Assembly (NCBI RefSeq): GCF_900102215.1
Contig: NZ_FNBG01000018.1
Span: forward strand, 1 to 64,000
Direction: 5' to 3'
Length of the DNA stretch: 64,000 nucleotides
Source of the DNA: Fontibacillus panacisegetis
GTDB lineage: Bacteria; Bacillota; Bacilli; Paenibacillales; Paenibacillaceae
Under the pieces are notes generated by a model, which saw nothing but the letters and a program-made list of their open reading frames with translations, ran no database searches and was not told the DNA's origin. Each line of letters opens with the position of its first letter. Within the stretch, counting starts at the first letter, position 1. This document shows positions 9,380 to 17,474 of the stretch, in pieces. Position numbers and translations under genes: made by a program.

Positions 9380-9625
9380 TTTCGTTCTAAACTACCGATA
9401 TCTATTTCTGTTCGAAACAATTTACCGAAAGCGGTTTCGTCAAACACATTATTACATCTATCTTTTAGTTTGTAAAGACATTTTATGATTCCGGGAAAGA
9501 TTATTTTTTTATATGTCCGAAATTTACGAAATATTTTGCGAAAATACATACGTACCAGTAGTTTAATGGCCTTCGTAAATACTCAGAATCATTGACTAGA
9601 CACTGAAAAAACGGTAGACTATTCA

Positions 9626-9642
9626 ACGAAAATGATTTTCGT
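9626..9642. promoter_or_regulatory. Candidate operator, regulator side
   Basis: ACGAAAATGATTTTCGT is a perfect 17-bp palindrome located 53 bp before the lacI-type start. It shares half-sites with 9361-9379, 265 bp away, so looping or autoregulation is possible. The region between (9380-9625) is AT-rich and holds no gene. Confidence 0.6.
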
Positions 9643-9694
9643 AAATTAAATTAACTGACTAAATAGAGCATTTTTCTATAAAGGAGGCGAGACC

Positions 9695-10714
9695 TTGTCT
9701 ATGAACATTAAAAAAATAGCAGAAATAGCTGGTGTATCAGTATCTACCGTTTCCAAGATCATTAACAACTACAGCGATATTTCGGAAGAAACAAAAACGA
9801 AAGTTCTCGAAATTATGAGACAGACTGGCTATGTACCCTCTAATTCAGCGAAAACATTAGCCACTAAAAAATCGAATCTGATAGGTGTCATTTTTGCCGG
9901 CAAATTGAATATTGATTTCACCCATCCCTTCTTTGTTGAAGTGCTTAATTCTTTCAAGAAGCAAATGGGATTCCTCGGTTACGACCTGCTTTTCTTTTCC
10001 AATGAGAAATCGCATGCTATTGACGGTGATTATTTAGCTCGTTGTCGTCACTTTCAAGTCGATGGTTGTATTATCATAACCGGACAGCAATTAGAGCCAT
10101 CCATTAGCGAGCTGGATCATAGCGATATCCCTTGCATTGGCGTCGACATACAGTTAGCTGGCAAAAGTTCCGGGTATATCATGTCAGAGAACTACAAAAT
10201 GTCATTTAAAGTTGTTGAACATTTTTATTTACAAGGTTATCGTGAGCTTGGATATATTGGCAGCACATCCGAATCCGACATTTCCAACATGAGGAAAAAT
10301 GGATATATTGAAGCCATCGAAAGCTTTGGGCTGGCTGTAAATGAAAAATGGTTTGTTAACGGGGATAATTTTTTTGAGCCTAGCGGATATGAGGCAATGA
10401 AAAAAATTATTAATTCCGGCCAATTACCTCAAGCTGTCTTTTGTGCTTCTGATTTAATTGCTATCGGAGCTATGAGAGCGTTAAAGGAGCATCATCTAAG
10501 TGTCCCTGATGATATTGGCATCATTGGCTGCGATGACATCGATGCCTGCAAGTATACAACCCCCACTCTAACGACGATTCGGCAAAATAAGGACAAGATA
10601 GGCAGAATAGCAGCATCCCTATTATATGATCTTATTAACAATCAATCAGAAACAAGCAATGTCGTCGTAGAACCCGAGTTGATTATCCGGGAGTCCTGTG
10701 GAAGTCGTCATTAA
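9695..10714 (+). CDS. LacI-family transcriptional regulator of the sugar locus
   Basis: A 339-residue cytoplasmic DNA-binding protein. The N-terminal helix-turn-helix IKKIAEIAGVSVSTVSKIIN and hinge are followed by a periplasmic-binding-protein-like sensor domain containing GYIGSTSESD and VFCASDLIAIGAMRAL. The start is a TTG at 9695 preceded by AAGGAGG with seven-base spacing; the ATG at 9701 is the alternative. It is divergent from the sugar operon and separated by palindromes carrying ACGAAA half-sites, so it probably represses that operon until an oligosaccharide ligand binds. Confidence 0.93.
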   Translation: MSMNIKKIAEIAGVSVSTVSKIINNYSDISEETKTKVLEIMRQTGYVPSNSAKTLATKKSNLIGVIFAGKLNIDFTHPFFVEVLNSFKKQMGFLGYDLLFFSNEKSHAIDGDYLARCRHFQVDGCIIITGQQLEPSISELDHSDIPCIGVDIQLAGKSSGYIMSENYKMSFKVVEHFYLQGYRELGYIGSTSESDISNMRKNGYIEAIESFGLAVNEKWFVNGDNFFEPSGYEAMKKIINSGQLPQAVFCASDLIAIGAMRALKEHHLSVPDDIGIIGCDDIDACKYTTPTLTTIRQNKDKIGRIAASLLYDLINNQSETSNVVVEPELIIRESCGSRH

Positions 10715-10740
10715 TTAATTGCAACTGCAGCTTATAAACA

Positions 10741-10790
10741 AAAGAAAGATGGTTGGCCAGGATTTAACCCTGAACCAACCATCTTTCTTT
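10741..10790. terminator. Bidirectional terminator between lacI-type gene and glnA
   Basis: AAAGAAAGATGGTTGG (10741-10756) pairs perfectly with its complement at 10775-10790, flanked by T-rich and A-rich runs, and so serves both convergent genes. Confidence 0.85.
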
Positions 10791-10809
10791 TATAAAATAT
10801 AATTAGTTC

Positions 10810-12234
10810 TTACAGATCGTAGTAAAGACCAAATTCGTAAGGATGAACGCGAGTCGCTACTGCTCTTGCTTCAGAACGTTTAAGATCAATAAAGTTATTG
10901 ATAAATTCCTTAGTAAATACGCCGCCTTCAGTCAAGAACTCATAATCGGACTCCAAAGCATTTAGCGCTTCGTCCAGAGAGCCTGGAACACTGCGAATGC
11001 CTGCTTTTTCTTCATCAGACAATTCGTAGATGTTTTTGTCGAATGGTCCGTATCCTTCTTTAGTAGGATCGATTTTACGTTTGATTCCGTCCAGACCCGC
11101 CATCAGCATTGCAGAGAAAGCAAGGTATGGGTTTGCTGTTGAGTCAGGAGTACGGAACTCAATACGACAGCCCTTAGGAGTAACCGCAGCAACTGGAATA
11201 CGTACAGCTGCAGAACGATTACCTTTGGAGTATACAAGGTTTACTGGAGCTTCATAGCCTGGAACCAGACGTTTGAAGGAGTTTGTACTAGGATTTGTGA
11301 AAGCGATCAAAGCTGGTGCATGATACAAGATACCGCCGATATAGTGCAAAGCTGTTTCACTCAAATTAGCGTAAGCGCCTTTTTCGTAGAACAGTGGAGT
11401 ATCTCCGTTAAAGATAGATTGATGGACGTGCATCCCGCTACCATTGTCGCCAAAGAGCGGTTTAGGCATAAATGTTGCTGTTTTTCCATATTGAAGAGCT
11501 GTGTTATGGACAATGTATTTGTACACCATCAGGTTATCAGCAGTTTTAAGCAAAGTGTCAAAACGGAAGTTAATTTCTGCTTGACCTGCTGTTGCCACTT
11601 CATGGTGATGACGTTCTACGCGAATGCCGACTTCATCAAGCAAGCGACACATTTCACTACGCATATCTTGTTGCTTATCAGTTGGAGCTACTGGAACGTA
11701 ACCGCCTTTTACCGGGATTTTATACCCAAGGTTGCCGCCTTCTTCAGAACGACCTGTGTTCCAAATTGCTTCCTCTGAATCTACCGAGTAGAAAGTTTTG
11801 TTCATGCTGCTCTCATAACGAACATCGTCGAAAATAAAGAACTCGGACTCAGGAGCGAAAAATGCTGCCGTACCTACGCCACTGTCCTTCAAATACTCTT
11901 CCGCACGAACCGCGATACTACGAGGGTCTCTTTCATATCTGTCGCCGTCTGGAGTAAAGATATCGCAAAATACGTTCAACGTAGGGTGTGCTGTAAATGG
12001 ATCAACGTAAATTGCACCGTGATCCGGCATCATTACCATATCGGATTCTTCAATTCCACGGAAACCAGGAATAGATGAACCATCAAATGCTACACCATTT
12101 ACGAAAGTTTCCGCATCCACTTCTTTAGCCGGGAGCGTAATATGATGTGCACGACCAGATAAATCTACAAAACGGAAATCCACCCATTCAATGTTTTTTT
12201 CTTGAATCGTCTTCAATACTTGCTCTACTGACAT
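10810..12234 (-). CDS. glnA: Type I glutamine synthetase, GSI-beta-like
   Basis: Makes glutamine from glutamate, ammonia and ATP in the cytoplasm. The 474-residue protein has FDGSSIPGF near the N-terminus, the metal and ammonia site APESEFF, the HVHQS segment, NRSAAVRIP, and an HPYEFGLYYDL C-terminus. It contains the roughly 25-residue insert (about 150-175) and a DKNIYEL segment with the tyrosine that is adenylylated in enterobacterial GSI-beta, unlike the 444-residue GSI-alpha of Bacillus. No GlnR gene is adjacent. Start chosen at 12234 (MSVEQV), preceded by GGGGAGGAAG. A sigma-A promoter and two GlnR/TnrA-like boxes lie upstream. Confidence 0.93.
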   Translation of the reverse strand: MSVEQVLKTIQEKNIEWVDFRFVDLSGRAHHITLPAKEVDAETFVNGVAFDGSSIPGFRGIEESDMVMMPDHGAIYVDPFTAHPTLNVFCDIFTPDGDRYERDPRSIAVRAEEYLKDSGVGTAAFFAPESEFFIFDDVRYESSMNKTFYSVDSEEAIWNTGRSEEGGNLGYKIPVKGGYVPVAPTDKQQDMRSEMCRLLDEVGIRVERHHHEVATAGQAEINFRFDTLLKTADNLMVYKYIVHNTALQYGKTATFMPKPLFGDNGSGMHVHQSIFNGDTPLFYEKGAYANLSETALHYIGGILYHAPALIAFTNPSTNSFKRLVPGYEAPVNLVYSKGNRSAAVRIPVAAVTPKGCRIEFRTPDSTANPYLAFSAMLMAGLDGIKRKIDPTKEGYGPFDKNIYELSDEEKAGIRSVPGSLDEALNALESDYEFLTEGGVFTKEFINNFIDLKRSEARAVATRVHPYEFGLYYDL

Positions 12235-12313
12235 ACTTCTTCCTCCCCAAAATACGAACATTAAATCTCAAAACAGGGTTTAACGTTCATTCTCTTTGAT
12301 ATATTATGTCGTC

Positions 12314-12342
12314 ATTATAAAATTTCGAGATAAAGACGTCAA
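12314..12342 (-). promoter_or_regulatory. Sigma-A promoter of glnA
   Basis: Read on the minus strand, TTGACG (12342-12337) and TATAAT (12319-12314) are separated by exactly 17 bp. The expected transcription start is near 12307, giving a leader of about 70 nt before the ATG. Confidence 0.8.
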
Positions 12343-12348
12343 TAGTCA

Positions 12349-12365
12349 TGTAAGGTATTTTTATA
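12349..12365. promoter_or_regulatory. GlnR/TnrA-like box, proximal
   Basis: TGTAAGGTATTTTTATA matches the TGTNA-N7-TNACA consensus with one mismatch. Its centre is about 50 bp upstream of the inferred transcription start, the position from which TnrA-type regulators activate. Confidence 0.65.
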
Positions 12366-12370
12366 TCTCA

Positions 12371-12387
12371 TGTAAGGTATTATTACA
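12371..12387. promoter_or_regulatory. GlnR/TnrA-like box, distal
   Basis: TGTAAGGTATTATTACA matches TGTNA-N7-TNACA perfectly. It lies 22 bp, about two helical turns, from the proximal box, so both sites face the same side of the DNA. Confidence 0.75.
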
Positions 12388-12420
12388 CTCAGTACAAACT
12401 AATAGACAAAAAGTACAAAA

Positions 12421-12446
12421 GCCCTCATGCCTAAAGGCATGAGGGC
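12421..12446 (-). terminator. Terminator of the DAHP synthase gene
   Basis: GCCCTCATGCC pairs with GGCATGAGGGC around a four-base loop and is followed on the minus strand by TTTTGTACTTTTT. Confidence 0.85.
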
Positions 12447-12482
12447 ATCAATATGCGCAAAATAAAATCGTAAAATCGTTAA

Positions 12483-13520
12483 CTAAACTGTCACTTTTTT
12501 CGTATTAAAGCTCTTACCTACAAGCGGAGCCAGCTTCTCCAAATCTTGCAAAAGTGCTGCAAATTGATCCGGGAACAAAGATTGAACTCCATCGCCTGTC
12601 ATTGAATTGTCCGGATCTGTGTGCATTTCAATAATAAGTCCGTCTGCACCTGCAGCAACCGATGCCTTTGTCATCGGCTCTACCAGTTCGCGTCGTCCTG
12701 TACCGTGGCTTGGGTCAGAAATGACCGGCAAATGGCTAAGATTTTGCAGAACAGGGATCGCTGACAAATCCAGCGTATTCCGAGTATATGTTTCAAATGT
12801 ACGAATACCGCGTTCACACAACATAACGTTTGGATTTCCGCCCGCTAAAATGTATTCAGCTGCATTCAGGAACTCATCATAAGTAGCACTAAAACCACGT
12901 TTCAAAAGTACTGGTCTGTTGCAGGTTCCGAGTTTGCGAAGCAAATCAAAGTTCTGCATATTCCGAGTACCTACTTGTAAAATATCAGCGTACTCAGCAC
13001 ACACATCAACATATTCAGGAGTCATAACTTCAGTAATGGTAAGGAGGCCATGTTTTTTACCCGCCTCTGCCATCATAACCAATCCTTCAACACCAACTCC
13101 TTGGAAACTGTAAGGACCTGTACGAGGCTTAAAGGCTCCGCCACGGAGTACTTGACCTCCAGCAGCTTTAACGAGGCGAGCGATCTCGTCAATTTGTTCT
13201 GGGGATTCAACCGCACATGGCCCACCCATAACTACGAGCTCACCTCCACCTATTTTCACGTCACCAATTGATATTACAGTATTCTCCGGATGAAAATCTC
13301 GGCTAGCCAATTTGTACGATTTGGAGATTTTAACTACACTCTCTACATCCTTCATTTGACGCAGATGCTCAGCAAGCTTAGGTTCAATTGCACCAATCAA
13401 ACCAATAACTGTACGATCCTTGCCGCGTGATACATGGGTTTGCAAGCCTTCCTTCTCAATTACCGCGATAATTTCCTGTACACGTTCTTCTGGAGTTTGA
13501 TTCGAAGTAATAACAATCAT
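12483..13520 (-). CDS. aroF: DAHP synthase with N-terminal regulatory domain
   Basis: First enzyme of the shikimate pathway, joining phosphoenolpyruvate and erythrose 4-phosphate. The 345 residues comprise an N-terminal ferredoxin-like domain (about 1-70) with VIGLIGAIEPKLAEHL, then a TIM barrel with GGPCAVES, LRGGAFKPRTGPYSFQG and SDPSHGTGRRELV. This is the Thermotoga-type enzyme, in which the extra domain mediates feedback inhibition by aromatic amino acids. It sits alone between a terminator and a long upstream intergenic region. The metal-binding Cys, His and Glu motifs are present. Confidence 0.93.
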   Translation of the reverse strand: MIVITSNQTPEERVQEIIAVIEKEGLQTHVSRGKDRTVIGLIGAIEPKLAEHLRQMKDVESVVKISKSYKLASRDFHPENTVISIGDVKIGGGELVVMGGPCAVESPEQIDEIARLVKAAGGQVLRGGAFKPRTGPYSFQGVGVEGLVMMAEAGKKHGLLTITEVMTPEYVDVCAEYADILQVGTRNMQNFDLLRKLGTCNRPVLLKRGFSATYDEFLNAAEYILAGGNPNVMLCERGIRTFETYTRNTLDLSAIPVLQNLSHLPVISDPSHGTGRRELVEPMTKASVAAGADGLIIEMHTDPDNSMTGDGVQSLFPDQFAALLQDLEKLAPLVGKSFNTKKVTV

Positions 13521-13861
13521 GATTCAATCCATCCTTTCGTTTGACCCATTCGTTAAGTTATTTTCTAACATTATGCAGAAGCATAATCATAGTATCCTCT
13601 TAATAGCTTTTACTACTATTTCGCTTGAACGCTTGTTTGCTTTTAAGCTTTTAAGCTTTTAATCGATAAAGTTAATATACAGCACATTTGCGTCAGAGTC
13701 AAGAGAAAGTAGTACTCCTTCAATGTATCTTTAGCACATCTTGGCATGTCTTGGTATATCATTGCACATTTTGCACAAGCACATCTTAGCGCATTTTAGC
13801 ATCACTCCGTTTGTATGTTTTCAGTAATCTGATTGCCCATGCTAGCTCGAATAACGCAAAA
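13521..13861. other. Intergenic region upstream of DAHP synthase
   Basis: No gene is seen. The stretch carries the presumed aroF promoter, a tandem CTTTTAAG repeat (about 13638-13660) and several GCACAT/GCAT words at 13733-13805. A palindrome quartet starts at 13862. I see no T-box or riboswitch signature. Confidence 0.6.
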
Positions 13862-14039
13862 GCTGCAAAAATGCAGTTTTCTCACTCAATATCGCAAACT
13901 AAAAGAGAAAAACCTGCGAAAGTGCAGGCTTTTCTCTCTTTGATGATTAAAAACAAGAATTAGTTAGAAAAAAGATGCATTTTTGCAGGAACTTCCACTC
14001 ACTTCGCTATCACATACATAAAAGATGCACTTTTGCAGC
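13862..14039. repeat. Palindrome quartet R2 (TGCA type, spacing 51-61-50)
   Basis: Units start at 13862 (GCTGCAAAAATGCAGT), 13913 (CCTGCGAAAGTGCAGG), 13974 (GATGCATTTTTGCAGG) and 14024 (GATGCACTTTTGCAGC). Unit 2 extends into a longer hairpin, with AAAGAGAAAA to its left and TTTTCTCTCTTT to its right. No MITE sequence flanks it. Immediately after, CCATAATTACCATATA is repeated with an 18-bp period (14077 and 14095). It lies between ispH (ending) and aroF (starting). Confidence 0.85.
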
Positions 14040-14179
14040 TTTTCAGAGCAGTTTCGGGCCATAATGGCCATAAGCACCATAATTACCATATAAGCCATAA
14101 TTACCATATACGCTAAAATTACAATCAAGCCATCAAACGACGACACTTCACCATACATGCTATGAAAGAACGGACTAAG

Positions 14180-15145
14180 TTAAGCTTCTGCTCCCTTGTT
14201 TTTAGCCCCTGCTTTTACAGGTGGCAGCAACTTCTTCATATTTACTGTTCGTACAATCTCCCATGTTGTCGGGTCCCCTTCATCATACTGCTCCAAATAA
14301 GCAATGACTTCTTTAGTAATCGGAGTAGGTGTAGACGCGCCAGAGGTTACAGCGACCTTCTTAATTCCTTTCAGCCATTCACGATTCAATTCGGTTAAGT
14401 CTGAAATCCGGTAAGCAGTGACACCCGCTATTTCCTCCGAAACCTGAGCCAGACGATTAGAATTATTGCTGCGAGGATCACCAACAACGATTACCAGATC
14501 GGCCTGACCCGCTTGCTCAGCAACCGCTTCTTGACGTACCTGAGTAGCAAGGCATATCTCATTATGCACTTCAGCACCTGGAAATTTCTCCAGCAGCTTC
14601 GCCATAATATGCTTGATGTCCCACTGACTCATCGTCGTCTGATTTGTAATGAGAATTTTGTCAGCGGAAATCTGAAGCGCATTAATCTCTTCTTCCTTCT
14701 CAATTAAATGAACTCTATCCGGCGCGACACCAATCGCACCCTCTGGCTCAGGATGACCCTTTTTACCAATATAGATCACTTCATAACCTTCTGCGACCTT
14801 TTCCGAGATTAGCACATGCGTCTTCGTTACATCAGGACAAGTAGCATCTACTGTAGTAAGTCCCTTATCCCTAGCCAGCTTGCGCACCTCAGGCGAAACG
14901 CCGTGTGCTGTGAAGATCACAGTTCCGCTTTCAACCTGACTAAGAATCTCCATCCGATTCGGTCCATCGAGCGTGATGATTCCTTCATCTTCAAAGGAGT
15001 GAGTAACATGACTGTTATGAACAATCATCCCCAAAATATATATTGGCCGCGGCAGGTTCAGATTCTGGGCAGTCTGTCTGGCAAGCACCATTGCATCGAC
15101 GACCCCATAGCAATAACCGCGCGGAGAAATTTTAATAACTTCCAT
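14180..15145 (-). CDS. ispH: 4-hydroxy-3-methylbut-2-enyl diphosphate reductase
   Basis: Last step of the MEP isoprenoid pathway, giving IPP and DMAPP. The 321-residue protein carries the three [4Fe-4S] cysteines in [21 protein letters not shown] and [12 protein letters not shown], plus the [13 protein letters not shown] and [10 protein letters not shown] segments. I start at the ATG at 15145 (MEVIKIS); the longer frame adds a low-complexity arginine/glutamate stretch. It is downstream of the two-component pair but about 65 bp away. It is monocistronic or ends before the quartet at 13862. Confidence 0.95.
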   Translation of the reverse strand: MEVIKISPRGYCYGVVDAMVLARQTAQNLNLPRPIYILGMIVHNSHVTHSFEDEGIITLDGPNRMEILSQVESGTVIFTAHGVSPEVRKLARDKGLTTVDATCPDVTKTHVLISEKVAEGYEVIYIGKKGHPEPEGAIGVAPDRVHLIEKEEEINALQISADKILITNQTTMSQWDIKHIMAKLLEKFPGAEVHNEICLATQVRQEAVAEQAGQADLVIVVGDPRSNNSNRLAQVSEEIAGVTAYRISDLTELNREWLKGIKKVAVTSGASTPTPITKEVIAYLEQYDEGDPTTWEIVRTVNMKKLLPPVKAGAKNKGAEA

Positions 15146-15210
15146 TTGCCCTATTCCCCCTCTCTCTCGTTCCCTTATTTCCATACGGAGGGAAGCAATT
15201 CTATTATAGC

Positions 15211-16668
15211 TTATTCGGGCAGGGCATTAAAGGTAGCTGGCAGCCATATAATGAATGTCGTCCCCACGCCTAGTTTGGTCATAACCTCTACCGATCCGTC
15301 ATGCTCATCAATAATCCATTGGGCAATCGATAATCCAAGCCCTGTTCCTTGAGTGACACCACGAGACGGATCTGCACGATAAAATCTTTCAAAAATAAGC
15401 GGTACTTCACTGCGATCCATTCCTATGCCAGTATCAACGATCCGAATTCCAACCTGATCGCCGGAACGAACAGCGTCCATCATAACGCTGCCTTCAGAAG
15501 TATACTTAAATGCGTTCTCAATGAAAATAAACAGCATTTGCTGCAAATAATCCTTACTCCCCAGCACGCTCGCATCTTGAACTGCATCCAAATCACCCTG
15601 AACCCAATCGACCTGACGTGGAAGAAATTGTGCTCTTCGAACAACCTCCTCTATCAATGTGGACAGTGCAAGAGGTTCCTTGGAAAGTGTATGACCCGCG
15701 TCGGCGCGTGCCAGAGACAACAAATCATTAACCAATCTACTCATACGTTGTGATTCACCCGCTATATCATCAACAGCTTCAATGGAAAATTTCTTTAAGC
15801 TGTCTTCATCCAAATGTAGATGACCTGCGTCTCCATCTGACCAAATCTTTTTCAGCAAATCGACATTTCCGCGAATCGTAGTGAGCGGCGTACGAAGCTC
15901 ATGGGAGGCATCCGATACAAATCGTCGCTGTGCCTTATAAGCATCATCCAGTTCGTTGTAGAAGCCTTCTGTACGGGACAGCATGCCATTAACCGTACCT
16001 ATTAATTGTCCTATCTCATCATTAGGACCGTCATAATCTATTCTTACGCTGAGATCGTTACCCGTCTGAATTCCGTTTGCCGCTTGAATAACCTTTTCGA
16101 TGGGTGTCATTGATTTACGAGCCAGGAACAAGCCTAATGTGCTTGCAATTACAATTGTGATGAAAAATCCGAAGATAAGTACAGATTTCATACGCTCCAT
16201 CAATCGATCTTCTGCACCTGTATATGCTGCCAACTGCAGGATGGCTATAAGATTATTATTTAGGTAAACCGGGACCTGACACATCAAAAAAGAATTATCC
16301 TCTAGTGTGACATTCTGGAATACGATTTGCTCCGGAATCGTTTGGGGATCTGGAATCGGAAATTCCATTTGCTGGTCCAGCATGTTTTGCGAATATCGGG
16401 TAAAACCGTTCACATAATTGTGAATCTGAGCGTACAACTGGACGTATTCAAGCCGCTCGGCCTGCTTGGGATTCAAAGTTAAGTCCAGGCCTTGTGTAAT
16501 GCTGAAGCCTTGAGAACTAATTATTCGGTTAGCCTGATCCTCAAGTCTGTTCTTCACTTCCTGATACGTATTATACCGAACGAATCCATAGATAGAAGCA
16601 CTGAACAAAATCAGTGTCACGGCCAATATGCCAGTATACCATGCGGTTAGCCGTATTCTAATTGACAT
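15211..16668 (-). CDS. Membrane sensor histidine kinase (HAMP, HisKA, HATPase)
   Basis: A 485-residue kinase. The first membrane segment is at about 9-29, an extracytoplasmic sensor region runs from 30 to 160, the second membrane segment is at about 165-185, then HAMP, the phospho-acceptor motif [13 protein letters not shown], the N box ENAFKYT, and G boxes DTGIGMD and [10 protein letters not shown]. It pairs with the OmpR-type regulator one base upstream. The pair next to an HtrA protease resembles the CssRS-HtrA and MprAB-PepD arrangements, suggesting a cell-envelope or secretion stress role (inference). The ligand is unknown. Confidence 0.93.
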   Translation of the reverse strand: MSIRIRLTAWYTGILAVTLILFSASIYGFVRYNTYQEVKNRLEDQANRIISSQGFSITQGLDLTLNPKQAERLEYVQLYAQIHNYVNGFTRYSQNMLDQQMEFPIPDPQTIPEQIVFQNVTLEDNSFLMCQVPVYLNNNLIAILQLAAYTGAEDRLMERMKSVLIFGFFITIVIASTLGLFLARKSMTPIEKVIQAANGIQTGNDLSVRIDYDGPNDEIGQLIGTVNGMLSRTEGFYNELDDAYKAQRRFVSDASHELRTPLTTIRGNVDLLKKIWSDGDAGHLHLDEDSLKKFSIEAVDDIAGESQRMSRLVNDLLSLARADAGHTLSKEPLALSTLIEEVVRRAQFLPRQVDWVQGDLDAVQDASVLGSKDYLQQMLFIFIENAFKYTSEGSVMMDAVRSGDQVGIRIVDTGIGMDRSEVPLIFERFYRADPSRGVTQGTGLGLSIAQWIIDEHDGSVEVMTKLGVGTTFIIWLPATFNALPE

Positions 16669-16669
16669 T

Positions 16670-17359
16670 TTAGCTGTCTCCCCTCAGGATGTACCCAGCG
16701 CCACGAATCGTCTGAATGACTCGCTTGCCTCCATGCTCCTCCGTCTTTTGTCTCAGCATCGCTATATAAACTTCAAGCACATTAGACTCTCCGCTGTAAT
16801 CGTACCCCCAAATTTTATCCATAATCATATCCCGGGTCAGTACACGCTTCGGATTCTGCAGAAATAAATAAAGCAGATCAAATTCTTTAGCTGTAAGCTC
16901 CAAACGATGTCCGCCACGTACTACCTCGCGTGAATCAAGGTCCATCACTATATCCTCGAACGATAACCGCTGTCCACTCGTTTCAATAACAGGTTCTTTT
17001 CTTCGTAATAATGCCCGCACCCTGGCAAGCAATTCCTCTAAAGCAAAAGGTTTGACCAAATAATCATCAGCCCCCATATCGAGGCCCTTCACCCTGTTCT
17101 CCACTTCGTCCTTAGCCGTTAGCATAAGTACTGGAACAGTACTTCCACCTTCCCTTAGTCTTCGACACACTTCAAATCCGTCAACCTTAGGCATCATGAC
17201 ATCCAAAATAATCAAATCAGGCTCGGCAGTTAAAATCATCGATAAACCTTCAGCACCGTTATGGGCCGTATGTACATCATATCCTTCAAATGCCAACCCT
17301 CGGCGAAGCATAGAAGTAATCTTCTCATCATCATCAATTACCATTATTGTATGTCTCAA
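16670..17359 (-). CDS. OmpR-family response regulator
   Basis: A 229-residue regulator with a receiver domain (1-120) containing the acidic pocket DDDEK, phospho-acceptor LDVMMPK and the KPF lysine. A winged-helix DNA-binding domain with LTAKEFDLLYLFLQNP and YIRGAGYIL follows. The start is a TTG at 17359, with AAAGGAG nine bases before it. The stop is one base from the kinase start, whose Shine-Dalgarno lies in this gene's 3' end, so the two are translationally close. Likely targets are its own operon and perhaps htrA. Confidence 0.93.
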   Translation of the reverse strand: MRHTIMVIDDDEKITSMLRRGLAFEGYDVHTAHNGAEGLSMILTAEPDLIILDVMMPKVDGFEVCRRLREGGSTVPVLMLTAKDEVENRVKGLDMGADDYLVKPFALEELLARVRALLRRKEPVIETSGQRLSFEDIVMDLDSREVVRGGHRLELTAKEFDLLYLFLQNPKRVLTRDMIMDKIWGYDYSGESNVLEVYIAMLRQKTEEHGGKRVIQTIRGAGYILRGDS

Positions 17360-17422
17360 ATATGCTCACTCCTTTTAGGTAGGCTCTCTTAATCAATTAT
17401 TTTATCAAAAATATTAATAAGA

Positions 17423-17446
17423 GACGGCAGGCTTCACCCTACCGCC
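17423..17446 (-). terminator. Terminator of htrA
   Basis: On the minus strand GGCGGTAGG pairs with CCTGCCGTC (two G-T wobbles) across a six-base loop. A T-rich but interrupted tail follows. It separates htrA from the two-component pair. Confidence 0.6.
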
Positions 17447-17474
17447 TCAATAATCCACAGATTGTAATCGTCAA

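Noticed and set aside
13862..14039. CRISPR-like regular spacing of short repeats
   Set aside because: Only four units per locus, spacings alternate 51/61/51, units are short palindromes with mismatches, and no cas genes are near.
14077..14110. 18-bp tandem repeat CCATAATTACCATATA as a regulatory array
   Set aside because: Only two full copies, in an AT-rich spacer downstream of ispH; likely slippage.
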